Assembly (NCBI RefSeq): GCF_900128995.1
Contig: NZ_FQUE01000006.1
Span: forward strand, 1 to 64,000
Length of the DNA: 64,000 bases
Reading direction: 5' to 3'
Source of the DNA: Loktanella atrilutea
GTDB taxonomy: Bacteria > Pseudomonadota > Alphaproteobacteria > Rhodobacterales > Rhodobacteraceae
How positions within the stretch are numbered: position 1 is the stretch's first letter; the number at the start of each line of letters is the position of its first letter. This document shows positions 7,431 through 17,208 of the stretch, in pieces. The notes under the pieces were generated by a model. That model did not search any database and was not told where the DNA came from. It saw only the letters and a list, made by a program, of their open reading frames with translations. Both the position numbers and the translations under genes were made by a program.

Positions 7431-8959
7431 TGCGATTGCGCGGCGGCCTTGCGGGTCTGGTCCTGATGGCGGCGGTCCCTGCGGGGGCCGCCCCTTTGCT
7501 GGATGCGGACACGCCGCTGCTGCCGCGCACGTCGGACGAGGCGGCGCGGATCGCGGCGGTCACGGCGCCCACCACCGACTTTTCCGCGCCGGAACGGTTC
7601 GAGGACAAGCCGGGCGGCGGCGCAAGCGTGCGGGCGCGGACCACGGCGGATGCCTTTTCCGACCCCTCGGCCAATATCGGGCTCGAGGGGCGGATGACCT
7701 TCAACCTCGGGAACGGGCTGTTCACGCGCAACTGGGTGTCGGCGCCGGCCTCGACCGCCGCGTCGGACGGGCTGGGGCCGCTGCTGAACGCCGCCGCCTG
7801 TCAGGCCTGCCACGTGAAGGACGGCCGCGGGCGGCCGCCGGTCAGCGAAGGCGAGGCGCCGGTGTCCCTGTTCCTGCGGCTGTCGATCCCGGCGCCTACG
7901 CCGGTCGATTTCGACGCCGAGATGGCGCAGGTGGCCGACTGGATGGCCACGGTGCCGGACCCGGTCTACGGCGGGCAATTGCAGACCTTCTCCCTGCCCG
8001 GCGTCCCGGCAGAGGCGCGGCTGGAGATCGACTATACCGAAACGCCGGTCACGCTGGCGGGCGGCGAGGTCGTGCACCTGCGCGTCCCCGACTACACCAT
8101 CGCCGACCCGGCCTATGGCGGGCTGCCGGCCGACCTGATGACATCGCCGCGCGTGGCGCCGCAGATGATCGGCATGGGCTTGCTGGAGGCGATCCCGGCG
8201 GCGGAGATCATGGCGAAGGCCGATCCCGAGGATGCGGACGGCGACGGGATTTCCGGGCGCGCCAACATGGTGATGTCCGCGGTGCAGGGCGCGCCCGTGC
8301 TGGGGCGGTTCGGGCACAAGGCGGGCATGCCGTCGGTCCGCGAGCAGTCGGCGGCGGCGTTTTCCGGCGACATGGGGCTGTCCACCTCGCTGCACGTGAA
8401 CGCAAGCGGCGACTGCACCGAGGCGCAGACGGCCTGCATCGATGCGCCCTCGGGCGTGGATGCGGGCACCGGAGTGGAGGTGAGCGACGAGAGCCTCGAC
8501 CTCGTGTCCTTCTACGCCCGCAATCTGGGTGTGCCGGAGCGGCGGGATGCGGGTGACCCGCAGGTGCTGCACGGCAAACAGGTGTTCTACGAGGCAGGCT
8601 GCACGTCGTGCCATACGCCGAAGTTCGTGACCGGGCGGGATGCGGAGAATTCGGCGCAGAGCTTTCAGCTGATCTGGCCCTATACCGACCTGCTGCTGCA
8701 TGACATGGGGCCGGGTCTGGCCGACAACCGGCCCGAAGAGCGCGCCAGCGGGACCGAGTGGCGCACGGCGCCGCTGTGGGGGATCGGGCTGACGGAACAG
8801 GTGACGGGCCACGCCAGTTTCCTGCACGATGGCCGCGCCCGCACCCTGATGGAAGCGGTCCTGTGGCACGGTGGCGAGGCGCAGGCGTCACGCGATACCG
8901 TGGCCGCCCTGCCGAAAGACGACCGCGACGCCCTGATCCATTACCTGGAAAGTCTGTAG
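7430..8959 (+). CDS. Di-heme oxidoreductase (DHOR) family c-type cytochrome
   Basis: A 509-residue exported protein with two c-type heme sites: CQACH at residue 124 and CTSCH at residue 391. It belongs to the di-heme oxidoreductase family (once annotated thiol oxidoreductase), distantly related to cytochrome c peroxidases and MauG. A signal peptide (hydrophobic to about residue 20, ending AGAA) sends it to the periplasm. The start ATG 7430 overlaps the upstream TGA; the GTG at 7427 is less likely. Between two imelysin genes it probably does the redox step of this iron-linked operon, but its substrate is unknown. Confidence 0.87.
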   Translation: MRLRGGLAGLVLMAAVPAGAAPLLDADTPLLPRTSDEAARIAAVTAPTTDFSAPERFEDKPGGGASVRARTTADAFSDPSANIGLEGRMTFNLGNGLFTRNWVSAPASTAASDGLGPLLNAAACQACHVKDGRGRPPVSEGEAPVSLFLRLSIPAPTPVDFDAEMAQVADWMATVPDPVYGGQLQTFSLPGVPAEARLEIDYTETPVTLAGGEVVHLRVPDYTIADPAYGGLPADLMTSPRVAPQMIGMGLLEAIPAAEIMAKADPEDADGDGISGRANMVMSAVQGAPVLGRFGHKAGMPSVREQSAAAFSGDMGLSTSLHVNASGDCTEAQTACIDAPSGVDAGTGVEVSDESLDLVSFYARNLGVPERRDAGDPQVLHGKQVFYEAGCTSCHTPKFVTGRDAENSAQSFQLIWPYTDLLLHDMGPGLADNRPEERASGTEWRTAPLWGIGLTEQVTGHASFLHDGRARTLMEAVLWHGGEAQASRDTVAALPKDDRDALIHYLESL

Positions 8960-8962
8960 CCC

Positions 8963-9967
8963 ATGCGCCTGTTCACTCTCGCCCTGCTGACCCTGCCCCT
9001 GCCCGCCCTCGCCGACGATGCCGTCGACCGGGTGGTCAGCGATTTCGCCGTGCCGCATGTCACGGCCTTCGCCGAGACGACCGCGGCGCTGGCACAGGCG
9101 GCGGAGGTGGATTGCACGCCCGGAAACGCCGGCCTGCTGGCCGCCTGGAACGCGGCGATGGATGCATGGCTGGGGGTGCAGGACCTGCGCTTTGGCCCGC
9201 TGGAGCAGGGCAGCCGGCGGCAGGCGATCGCCTATTGGCCCGACGTGGATGGCCACCGCCCCCGCGCCCTGTCGCGCATCCTGACCGGGCAGGACCCGGT
9301 GCTGGACAAGCCAGAGACGTTTCCGGGGCAGCCGATCTCTGCCCGCGGGCTTTACGCGGTGGAGGCGATGCTGTTCGACCCGCAGTTCAACGATTACGGC
9401 GCAGGCGATCCGGGCTGCGTGCTGGTGCAGGCGATGACCGCCGATCTGGCCGGGTCGGCCGCGGCGGTGCAGACCGCGTGGCAGGACGACTTCGTCACCG
9501 TGATGCGGACGGCGGGCAACAAGCGGAACGCGCGCTTCCTTGATGCCAGCGAGGCGCGGCAGGTGGTCTTTACCGCCCTTCTGACCAGCATGCAGTTCGA
9601 CATCGACGAACGTCTGGGCCTGCCGCTGGGCACCTTCGACCGGCCCCGGCCCAAACGGGCCGAGGGGCGGCTGTCGGGCCGGTCGCAGCGCAATCTGGAA
9701 CTGTCTCTCGTGGCGCATGCGGAACTGGCCCGCGCGCTGGTGCCCGACGCGGCCGACGCCCCGCGCACCCACGCGGATTTCGAGCGGGTGATCGGGCTGG
9801 CGCAGACGCTGGACGATCCTGACTTTTCCGGCGTCGACGACCCGGCCGAGCGATTCAAGCTGGAGACCTTGCAGACCGCGCTGATCGCCCTGCGGGCGGA
9901 TGTCCATGCGGAACTGGGCAAGACGCTGGATGTCAGCATGGGCCTGAATTCACTGGACGGAGACTGA
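8963..9967 (+). CDS. Second imelysin family periplasmic protein
   Basis: A 334-residue exported protein, shorter than the first imelysin of the operon. The signal peptide ends near residue 17 (ALA). The body has imelysin features: WNAAMDAWLGVQDLRFGPLE, and the equivalent of GxHAIE appears degenerate as RGLYAVEAMLFDP. So the histidine of the signature is replaced by Tyr, while Glu is kept. The start is 3 nt after the di-heme gene's stop and the stop is 3 nt before the DUF1513 gene, indicating one transcript. The two imelysins are probably not redundant. Confidence 0.83.
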   Translation: MRLFTLALLTLPLPALADDAVDRVVSDFAVPHVTAFAETTAALAQAAEVDCTPGNAGLLAAWNAAMDAWLGVQDLRFGPLEQGSRRQAIAYWPDVDGHRPRALSRILTGQDPVLDKPETFPGQPISARGLYAVEAMLFDPQFNDYGAGDPGCVLVQAMTADLAGSAAAVQTAWQDDFVTVMRTAGNKRNARFLDASEARQVVFTALLTSMQFDIDERLGLPLGTFDRPRPKRAEGRLSGRSQRNLELSLVAHAELARALVPDAADAPRTHADFERVIGLAQTLDDPDFSGVDDPAERFKLETLQTALIALRADVHAELGKTLDVSMGLNSLDGD

Positions 9968-9970
9968 CCC

Positions 9971-11044
9971 ATGACCACGCGCCGCGCCTTCCTCGGCAGT
10001 CTGCTGGCTGCCGGCGCCCTGCCCCGGCTGAGTTGGGCCGATGCGGGCAGTCCCGCGTTCCTTGCCGCGGCGCAGGAGCCCGACGGCGGCTTCGCCGTCT
10101 TTGGACTGTCGGCAGCGGGCATCGAGACGTTCCGCGTGCCGCTGCCCGCGCGCGGCCATGCGGGGGCGGCGCATCCCAGCGCGCCGGAGGTCGTGGCCTT
10201 TGCCCGCCGGCCGGGCACCTATGCGCTGGTGATCAATGCGGCCTCTGGCGCGGTGACGCGGCGGCTGGCGGCGGAGGATGGGCGCGAGTTCAACGGGCAT
10301 GGGGTGTTTTCGGAGGATGGCACGCTGCTCTATACCTCCGAGGTGGTGGCCGAGAGCGGCGAGGGCCGGATCGGGGTCTGGTCGCGGGACGACGGCTATG
10401 CCCGGGTGGGCGAGTTCGCATCCGGCGGGATCGGGCCGCACGAGGTGATTCGTCTGCCGGGGACCGAGACGCTGGTCGTGGCGAACGGCGGCATCCAGAC
10501 GGGTCCGGGGGACCGCGAGAAGCTGAACCTCGACACCATGGCGCCGAACCTGACCTATCTGACGACGGACGGCGATGTGGTGCAGCGCGTGGCGCTGGCG
10601 ACGGAGCTGCACCATGCCTCGATCCGGCATCTGGCGGTGAATGATGCGGGGCGCGTGGCCTTTGCGATGCAGTGGGAGGGGGACGTGACGTCGGCCCCTG
10701 CCCTTCTGGGTCTGCACGACCTGGGCGATGACGCGGCGCGGCTGGTGCAGGCCGGGCCGGAGGCCCATGCGGCAATGCAGGGTTATGCGGGGTCGGTGGC
10801 GTTCTTCGACGGCGGCACCCGCGTCGCCATCTCCTCGCCCAAGGGCGGGCGGGCGCAGGTCTTCGATGCGGAGGGCGCGTTCCTGTACGAGATCGCGCGG
10901 GCGGATGTCTGTGGGCTGGCGGGGGTGGGCGACACCCTGTTGCTGACCGACGGGTTCGGCACGGTACTGGGGATGCAGGGCGAAACGCCGGCCTGGCACA
11001 CGCGGTTCCGGCGGGCCTGGGACAATCACGTCGTCAAGGTCTGA
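9971..11044 (+). CDS. DUF1513 beta-propeller-like periplasmic protein
   Basis: A 357-residue protein of the DUF1513 family. The N-terminus is a twin-arginine signal (TTRRAFLGSLLAAG), so it is exported folded by Tat. The rest has repeated blade-like beta segments (VFSEDGTLLYTSE, HEVIRLPGTETLVVANGG, RVAISSPKGG), consistent with a beta-propeller. Tat export suggests a cofactor or rapid folding. It is the last gene of the imelysin / di-heme oxidase / imelysin operon, starting 3 nt after the previous stop. Its function is unknown; the context points to periplasmic iron or heme handling. Confidence 0.83.
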   Translation: MTTRRAFLGSLLAAGALPRLSWADAGSPAFLAAAQEPDGGFAVFGLSAAGIETFRVPLPARGHAGAAHPSAPEVVAFARRPGTYALVINAASGAVTRRLAAEDGREFNGHGVFSEDGTLLYTSEVVAESGEGRIGVWSRDDGYARVGEFASGGIGPHEVIRLPGTETLVVANGGIQTGPGDREKLNLDTMAPNLTYLTTDGDVVQRVALATELHHASIRHLAVNDAGRVAFAMQWEGDVTSAPALLGLHDLGDDAARLVQAGPEAHAAMQGYAGSVAFFDGGTRVAISSPKGGRAQVFDAEGAFLYEIARADVCGLAGVGDTLLLTDGFGTVLGMQGETPAWHTRFRRAWDNHVVKV

Positions 11045-11098
11045 CGCCCCTTGCCTTTGACCGCGCCGGGTGCGGTCATGGGGCGGGGAGGATCCTTC

Positions 11099-12553
11099 AT
11101 GAGACATGCCGTCACGCTGCTGGCGCTGATCGCGGTCGTGGTGTCGCTGGTCGTGCTGCAGGACGCGCGGCGCGGGCTGACGATCGAGAGCTTTGCCGTC
11201 GGACAGACGCCGGTGACGCGCTATGCCCGGCAGGGTGCCGACGGGCCGGTGGTCGTGGTGGCGCATGGCTTTGCCGGGTCGCGGCAGATGTTGCAGGGCT
11301 ACAGCCTGCCGCTGGCGCAGGCCGGATACCGGGTGTTTGCCTTCGACTTTCAGGGCCACGGGCGCAATCCGGTGCCGATGTCGGGGGATGTGACGGCCCT
11401 CGACGGGACGACGCAGCGGCTGGTGGACCAGACGGCGGCGGTGATCGATGCGGTGGCGAATGGCGGGCCGGTCGCGCTGCTGGGGCATTCCATGGCGACG
11501 GATGTGCTGGTGCGGGTGGCGCGCGGGCGTGACGATATCGGGCCGGTGGTGCTGCTGTCGGCCTTTTCGCAGGCGATCGACGCGACGCATCCCAAGGACT
11601 TGCTGCTGGTGACGGGGGCGGGAGAGCCAGGGTTGAAGGGCTTCGCGGTGGAGGCCGCGCAGATGGTCGATCCGGGCGCCGTGGCGGGCGAGACGGTGAC
11701 GGCGGGCGACGTGACCCGGCGGGCGGTGATCGCGCCGTGGGTGGAGCATGTCTCGATCCTGCACAGCCGGCGCGGGCGGGCCGAGGCGGTGGCCTGGATC
11801 GACCGGGCCTATGGGCGGACCTCTGACGTGGCGATCAGGCATACGGGCTGGGCGATTCTGGGTTTGCTGGGCGGGATCGTGGCGCTGTTCGGGGCGGTGG
11901 CGCGGGTCTTGCCGGTGACGCCGGTGGCAGCGATGCCCCCAACATTGGCCCTGTCACAGCGGCGGCTGGCGGTGGTGACGCTGGTGCCGGTGGTCGTGGC
12001 GCCGGTGGTGTCGGTGCTGGTGGACCCGCAGGGCCTGCCGGTGCTGGTGGCCGGGTATCTGGCGCTGCATCTGGCAGTCTTCGGGCTGCTGCAGCTTTGG
12101 CTGATCCGGCGCTGGGGCGGGCGGTGGGGCGCGTTCTCTCCCCTTGCCTTCGTGCTGCTGCTGGGGTGGAGCGTGGTGTTCGGCGTGGCGCTGGACAGGT
12201 ATGCCGCAAACTTCTGGCCGGTGGCGCAGCGGGTCTGGATCATCGCTGCGATGGCGCTGGGGGCGGTGCCGTTCATGCTGGCGGATGCGCTGCTGACGCA
12301 CGGGGCATCGCTGCGGCGCAGGTTCGTTCTGCGCGGCGGGTTCATCCTGTCGCTGGGGATCGCGGTGGCGCTGAACCCGTTCGAGCTGTTCTTTCTGGTG
12401 ATGATCGCGCCCGTGGTGCTGCTGTTCTATGCGGTCTTCGGCACGATGGGGCGCATGGCCGGGCGGCGGGCGGGGCCGCTGGCGGCGGGGCTGGCGCTGG
12501 GACTGGTGCTGGCCTGGGCGCTGGGCGTCAGCTTTCCGCTGTTCCGGGCGTGA
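11099..12553 (+). CDS. Alpha/beta hydrolase fused to a polytopic membrane domain
   Basis: A 484-residue protein. An N-terminal membrane anchor (about residues 5-22) is followed by an alpha/beta-hydrolase domain with the oxyanion-region HGFAGSRQM, FDFQGHGRNP and the nucleophile elbow GHSMA (Ser in GxSxA), extending to about residue 245. The second half is almost entirely hydrophobic with roughly seven to eight membrane spans. The start ATG 11099 was chosen because GGGGAGG lies 7 nt upstream. It lies 54 nt after the DUF1513 stop and may be read through from that operon. Its 3' end overlaps the convergent UbiB-like gene by 26 nt. The substrate is unknown. Confidence 0.75.
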   Translation: MRHAVTLLALIAVVVSLVVLQDARRGLTIESFAVGQTPVTRYARQGADGPVVVVAHGFAGSRQMLQGYSLPLAQAGYRVFAFDFQGHGRNPVPMSGDVTALDGTTQRLVDQTAAVIDAVANGGPVALLGHSMATDVLVRVARGRDDIGPVVLLSAFSQAIDATHPKDLLLVTGAGEPGLKGFAVEAAQMVDPGAVAGETVTAGDVTRRAVIAPWVEHVSILHSRRGRAEAVAWIDRAYGRTSDVAIRHTGWAILGLLGGIVALFGAVARVLPVTPVAAMPPTLALSQRRLAVVTLVPVVVAPVVSVLVDPQGLPVLVAGYLALHLAVFGLLQLWLIRRWGGRWGAFSPLAFVLLLGWSVVFGVALDRYAANFWPVAQRVWIIAAMALGAVPFMLADALLTHGASLRRRFVLRGGFILSLGIAVALNPFELFFLVMIAPVVLLFYAVFGTMGRMAGRRAGPLAAGLALGLVLAWALGVSFPLFRA

Positions 12554-13868
12554 GGTAGGGGCGCAGGAGCGTCATGACGTCGACCCTTGCGCCAAGGCGC
12601 GCGGCGAGGAGGAATGTGCCGCCGAATTTCCGTTGCAGCAGCAGCACGTCGATGGGCAACGGCGGGGGGATGAAGCCGTCCTCGGCCAGCGCGATGCCCT
12701 GACGCTGGAGGCGGCGCGAGAGGGTCTGGTCGGCGAAGTCGAACCGGGGCACGTCGAGGGCGGCGAAGACCTCCTGCATCATGGCGATGATCTGCGCGCG
12801 GTGCGCGGGCCGGGTGGAGGGGCCGATGAAGCCGATGTCTTCGGCGCAGTGTTCGAGGGCCGCGGCGTCGCCCGCCAGACCAACGCGGATCAGGGCGCTG
12901 TAGCGGGCGGCCGTTTCGGGCGCGATGTCGCGGGCGGCGCCGAAGTCGAGCAGGACGATGCGGCCGGTGTCGGCCTGCCAGCGGTAGTTGGCGAAGTTGG
13001 GGTCGGTCTGCATCGCGTTGAAGGTGAAGAGCTCCGCCAGCGTCAGGGCGATCAGGTTGTGGGCGATGCGGTCGCGGGTGGCCTGCGGGGCGTCGGCGGC
13101 GGATTCGATGGGCGTGCCGGGGACGAAGTCCATGGCCAGCACCTGCGGGGTGGTGAGGTCCGCGTGCAGGCCGGGAACGTGGAACTGCGGCCGGTCCGCG
13201 AGGAGCGTGCCGAAGCGCTGCAGCTGGGCCGCCTCTCGCAAATAGTCGGTTTCGTCGTGGAGCTGCTGGCGCGCCTCGGCGAGGTAGGGCGCGAGGTCGA
13301 TGCCCTTTGGCAGGAGGCCGGTCATGCGGATCAGGGCGCCGACGTTGGTCACGTCGCTGTCGATGCTGCGGGCGACGCCGGGGTATTGCACCTTGATCGC
13401 GAGGGTGCGGCCGTCGCGCAGGACGGCGCGGTGGACCTGCCCGATGGAGGCAGCGGCGATGGGGCGCACGTCGAAGGTCTTGAACCTTTGCAGCCAGCCC
13501 TTGGGCCACTGGGCGTCCAGCACCTGCCGCAGCTGCGCGGGCGGCATGAAGTGGGCGTCGTCGCGCAGGCGGGCCATGATCTGCGCCAGTTCCGGCGGGA
13601 GCATGTCGGTGGTGTCCATCGAGACGAGCTGTCCGACCTTCATCGCGGCGCCGCGCATGTTGGCGAGCTGGTCGGCGATGCGGGTGATGTTGCCGGGGGT
13701 CAGCAGCAGGTCGCGCATGGCGGGGCGCTGGCCGCGGCCCAGCTGGCCGAGGCCGTTCAGCGCCATGTTGCCGGCGACGCCGGCGGTCATCGTGCCAAGC
13801 CGTGTCAGCCGCGAGAGGCGGCCAGAGGGCACGGGAACCGGGCGGCCGCGGGAGGGGGTGTCATCCAT
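12528..13868 (-). CDS. ABC1/AarF/UbiB family atypical kinase-like protein
   Basis: A 446-residue member of the ABC1/UbiB family. Diagnostic motifs: KVGQLVS (KxGQ motif, about residues 97-103), AAASIGQVH (the alanine-rich loop that replaces the protein-kinase glycine loop), the lysine in AIKVQYPG, and LDFGAARD (DFG-like). UbiB is needed for ubiquinone synthesis in aerobes, but paralogues exist and this one sits beside the polyol operon, not ubiE. The start codon and upstream bases lie in a perfect 9-bp hairpin (13865-13890), which may limit translation. It converges on the hydrolase gene with a 26-nt overlap. Confidence 0.85.
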   Translation of the reverse strand: MDDTPSRGRPVPVPSGRLSRLTRLGTMTAGVAGNMALNGLGQLGRGQRPAMRDLLLTPGNITRIADQLANMRGAAMKVGQLVSMDTTDMLPPELAQIMARLRDDAHFMPPAQLRQVLDAQWPKGWLQRFKTFDVRPIAAASIGQVHRAVLRDGRTLAIKVQYPGVARSIDSDVTNVGALIRMTGLLPKGIDLAPYLAEARQQLHDETDYLREAAQLQRFGTLLADRPQFHVPGLHADLTTPQVLAMDFVPGTPIESAADAPQATRDRIAHNLIALTLAELFTFNAMQTDPNFANYRWQADTGRIVLLDFGAARDIAPETAARYSALIRVGLAGDAAALEHCAEDIGFIGPSTRPAHRAQIIAMMQEVFAALDVPRFDFADQTLSRRLQRQGIALAEDGFIPPPLPIDVLLLQRKFGGTFLLAARLGARVDVMTLLRPYLTPGTAES

Positions 13869-13909
13869 CCCCGAGAGCTAGCGGGGATGGTGTCGCCGCC
13901 AAGGCGGCG
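13865..13909 (-). promoter_or_regulatory. Tandem hairpins over the UbiB-like start
   Basis: CGCCGCC/GGCGGCG (13894-13909) lies just after the mtlK stop at 13923 and may end the polyol transcript. CCATCCCCG (13865-13873) pairs perfectly with CGGGGATGG (13882-13890) around an 8-nt loop and includes the kinase-like gene's ATG and its GGGG ribosome-binding segment. Confidence 0.45.
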
Positions 13910-13922
13910 CGATTGTCGCAGG

Positions 13923-15383
13923 TCAGGCGGTATATGCCCTGATCGCGGCCCCTGCCCCGTCGGCCCAGATCATGCGCAGCCAGCGGTCGAAGGCCGTGGC
14001 GAAGCGGTCGTTCCGGCCGAGGTCGCCGTAGAGGGGCTGGTCGAGCCATGCGGCGGGGCGGTCCTTCGCGGCTTTCGCGGCGGCCTGAAGGTCGGACCAG
14101 ATCGGGTCGTTCGGTTCGATCGTAGTGCCGTCCTCTCGGGTGCCTTCGCACATGCGGGTCCAGAGCGCCTCGACCAGGGCCAGCCCCTCGACCGGGGTGT
14201 CGCTGGCGAGGGCGTCGCGGATCACGGGCAGGACGAAGCCGGTGTGGCGCGAGGAGCCGTCGAAGGCGACGCGGCGGGTGGTGTCGCGGATCTGGGGGTT
14301 GGCGAAGCGGGTCTCGATCAGGTCGACGTAGGCTTCGGGCGTCATGCCGGGGACGGCGTGGACGTGGGGGACGATCTCCTCGGTCTCGACCTTGCGGAAG
14401 AGGGCGTGGATCAGGGGATGTTCCATGCAGCCGGCGATGGTCTCGACGCTCAGGATCTCGCCCGCGTTGGCGATGACCTGATGGCCGCCGTTCAGGATGC
14501 GGATCTTCATGGATTCGAAGCTGTGGACGTCGTCGGTGATGGTGGCGCCAACGTCTTCCCACGCGGGCCTGCCGGCGCAGAACTTGTCCTCGATCACCCA
14601 CTGGCGGAAGTTCTCGTGCGTGACGGGGACGGCGTCGGCCACGCCGAAGTCGCGGGCGAGCGCCAGTTCAGAGGGGCCGGTGGCGGGCACGATGCAGTCG
14701 ACCATGGAGTTCGGGAAGGTGCAGTTTGCGTCGATCCAACCGGCGAGGTCGGGATCGGAGAGGCGCGCGAGGCCCGTGATCGTCTGGCGCAGGATGTCGC
14801 CGTTGCCCTGCAGGTTGTCGCAGGACTGGCAGGTGAAGGGACCGCTGCCCGCCGCGCGGCGGGCGCGCAGGGCGGCGACGATGGCGCCGAAGGCGGAGCG
14901 CGGCGCGTCAGGATGGGCGGCGTCGTGGGCCATGTCGGGGTGGGCCGCGTCGAAGGTGCCGTCCTTCTGGTAATAGCCGCCCTCGGTCACGGTCAGGGCG
15001 ACGATACGGATTTCAGGCGCGGACATGGCGGCGATCAGGGGGGCGTTGTCGTCGGCCACGGCGATGTAGTCGATCATGGACCCCGTGACCTCTGCCGATT
15101 TGCCGGCGGGGTCGAGCTCGATCAGGGTCGTGAGGCAGTCCTGGGCCAGCATCTTGTCGCGCGCGGCCGCGTCGGCGGGGCGGACGCCGGCGCCAAGGAT
15201 AGCCCAGTCGCGCGCCTGTCCTGCGTCCATCAGGCGATGCAGATACCACGCCTGATGGGCGCGGTGGAAGTTGCCGAGGCCGATGTGGACGATGCCGGGC
15301 GACAGGTCGGCGCGATCGTAGGACGGGACGCGCACGTCGTCTGGCAGGTCGGACAGGGTGGCGAGGGACAGGGGGGTGGCCAT
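13923..15383 (-). CDS. mtlK: Mannitol dehydrogenase family protein
   Basis: A 486-residue long-chain polyol dehydrogenase of the mannitol 2-dehydrogenase family, oxidising D-mannitol (often also arabitol or sorbitol) to the ketose with NAD+. Seen: the N-terminal nucleotide-binding start IVHIGLGNFHRAHQ at about residues 30-43, the family motif ILNGGHQVIANAG with the catalytic lysine KIRILNG just before it, and a C-terminal helical domain. It is the last metabolic gene of the smo operon, 39 nt after smoS. The order ABC transporter - smoS - mtlK matches R. sphaeroides, where xylulokinase follows; no kinase follows here. Confidence 0.92.
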   Translation of the reverse strand: MATPLSLATLSDLPDDVRVPSYDRADLSPGIVHIGLGNFHRAHQAWYLHRLMDAGQARDWAILGAGVRPADAAARDKMLAQDCLTTLIELDPAGKSAEVTGSMIDYIAVADDNAPLIAAMSAPEIRIVALTVTEGGYYQKDGTFDAAHPDMAHDAAHPDAPRSAFGAIVAALRARRAAGSGPFTCQSCDNLQGNGDILRQTITGLARLSDPDLAGWIDANCTFPNSMVDCIVPATGPSELALARDFGVADAVPVTHENFRQWVIEDKFCAGRPAWEDVGATITDDVHSFESMKIRILNGGHQVIANAGEILSVETIAGCMEHPLIHALFRKVETEEIVPHVHAVPGMTPEAYVDLIETRFANPQIRDTTRRVAFDGSSRHTGFVLPVIRDALASDTPVEGLALVEALWTRMCEGTREDGTTIEPNDPIWSDLQAAAKAAKDRPAAWLDQPLYGDLGRNDRFATAFDRWLRMIWADGAGAAIRAYTA

Positions 15384-15422
15384 GATGGGGCTTTCAAAGG
15401 GGTCTTGAAGGGTGACGGGCGG

Positions 15423-16192
15423 TCAGCTCATCCACTGGCCGCCGTCGACGTTGTAGCATTGCGAGACGATGTAGTTCGCCTCGTCCGACGCAAGGAAGAC
15501 GGCCATGCCGGTCAGGTCGGCGGGGACGGCAAAGCGGCCGGCGGGGACGCCGGCGGCGACCTCTGCCTTCTTCTGGCCCAGCTGTTTGCCTTCCAGTTTG
15601 GCGAACATGCTGTCGACGTGGTCCCAATGCTCTCCGTCCACGACGCCGGGGGCGATGGCGTTGACGTTGATGCCGTGCTTGATGAGGTTCAGGCCCGCGG
15701 ACTGGGTCATCGAGATGACGGCGGCCTTGGTGGAACAATAGACCAGCACGAGGGGCTCGCCGCGACGGCCGGCTTGGCTGGCCATGTTGATGATCTTGCC
15801 GCCGTGGCCCTGTGCGATCATCTGGCGGGCGGCGGCCTGCATGGTGAAGAGCGTGCCCGCGACGTTGACGGCATAGAGCTTGTCGTAGGAGGCGCGGGTG
15901 ATGTCGACGGTTTCAGCCGCATCGAAGAGGGCCGCATTGTTGATCAGGATGTCGAGCTTGCCAACCTTGTCCACGACGGTGCTGATCGCCGCGTCGATGC
16001 TGGACTGGTCGGTGACGTCGAGCTGCACGGCGTAGGCGCGGTCGCCAAGGTCGCGTGCCGTGGCCTGTGCCGCATCCATGTTGATGTCGGCGATGGCGAC
16101 GGTGGCGCCCTCACTGATATAGCGTTCGGCGAAGCCGCGACCGATGCCGCGGGCGGAGCCGGTGATGAGGGCCGATTTGTCGGTCAGGCGTG

Positions 16193-16196
<4 letters not shown>
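15423..16196 (-). CDS. smoS: Sorbitol (L-iditol/galactitol) 2-dehydrogenase, SDR family
   Basis: A 257-residue short-chain dehydrogenase that oxidises D-sorbitol to D-fructose, and related hexitols, with NAD+. The SDR motifs are complete: TGSARGIG cofactor loop at about residues 12-19, NNAA near 88, catalytic Ser in MASQAG and YCSTK near 153-157. The C-terminus GGQWMS is typical of SmoS. Its start overlaps the 3' end of smoK by 4 nt, so it is coupled to the transporter. Strong similarity in pattern to R. sphaeroides SmoS makes the polyol assignment more likely than another SDR role. Confidence 0.9.
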
Positions 16197-17197
<1,001 letters not shown>

Positions 17198-17208
17198 GGT
17201 GGTCTCTC

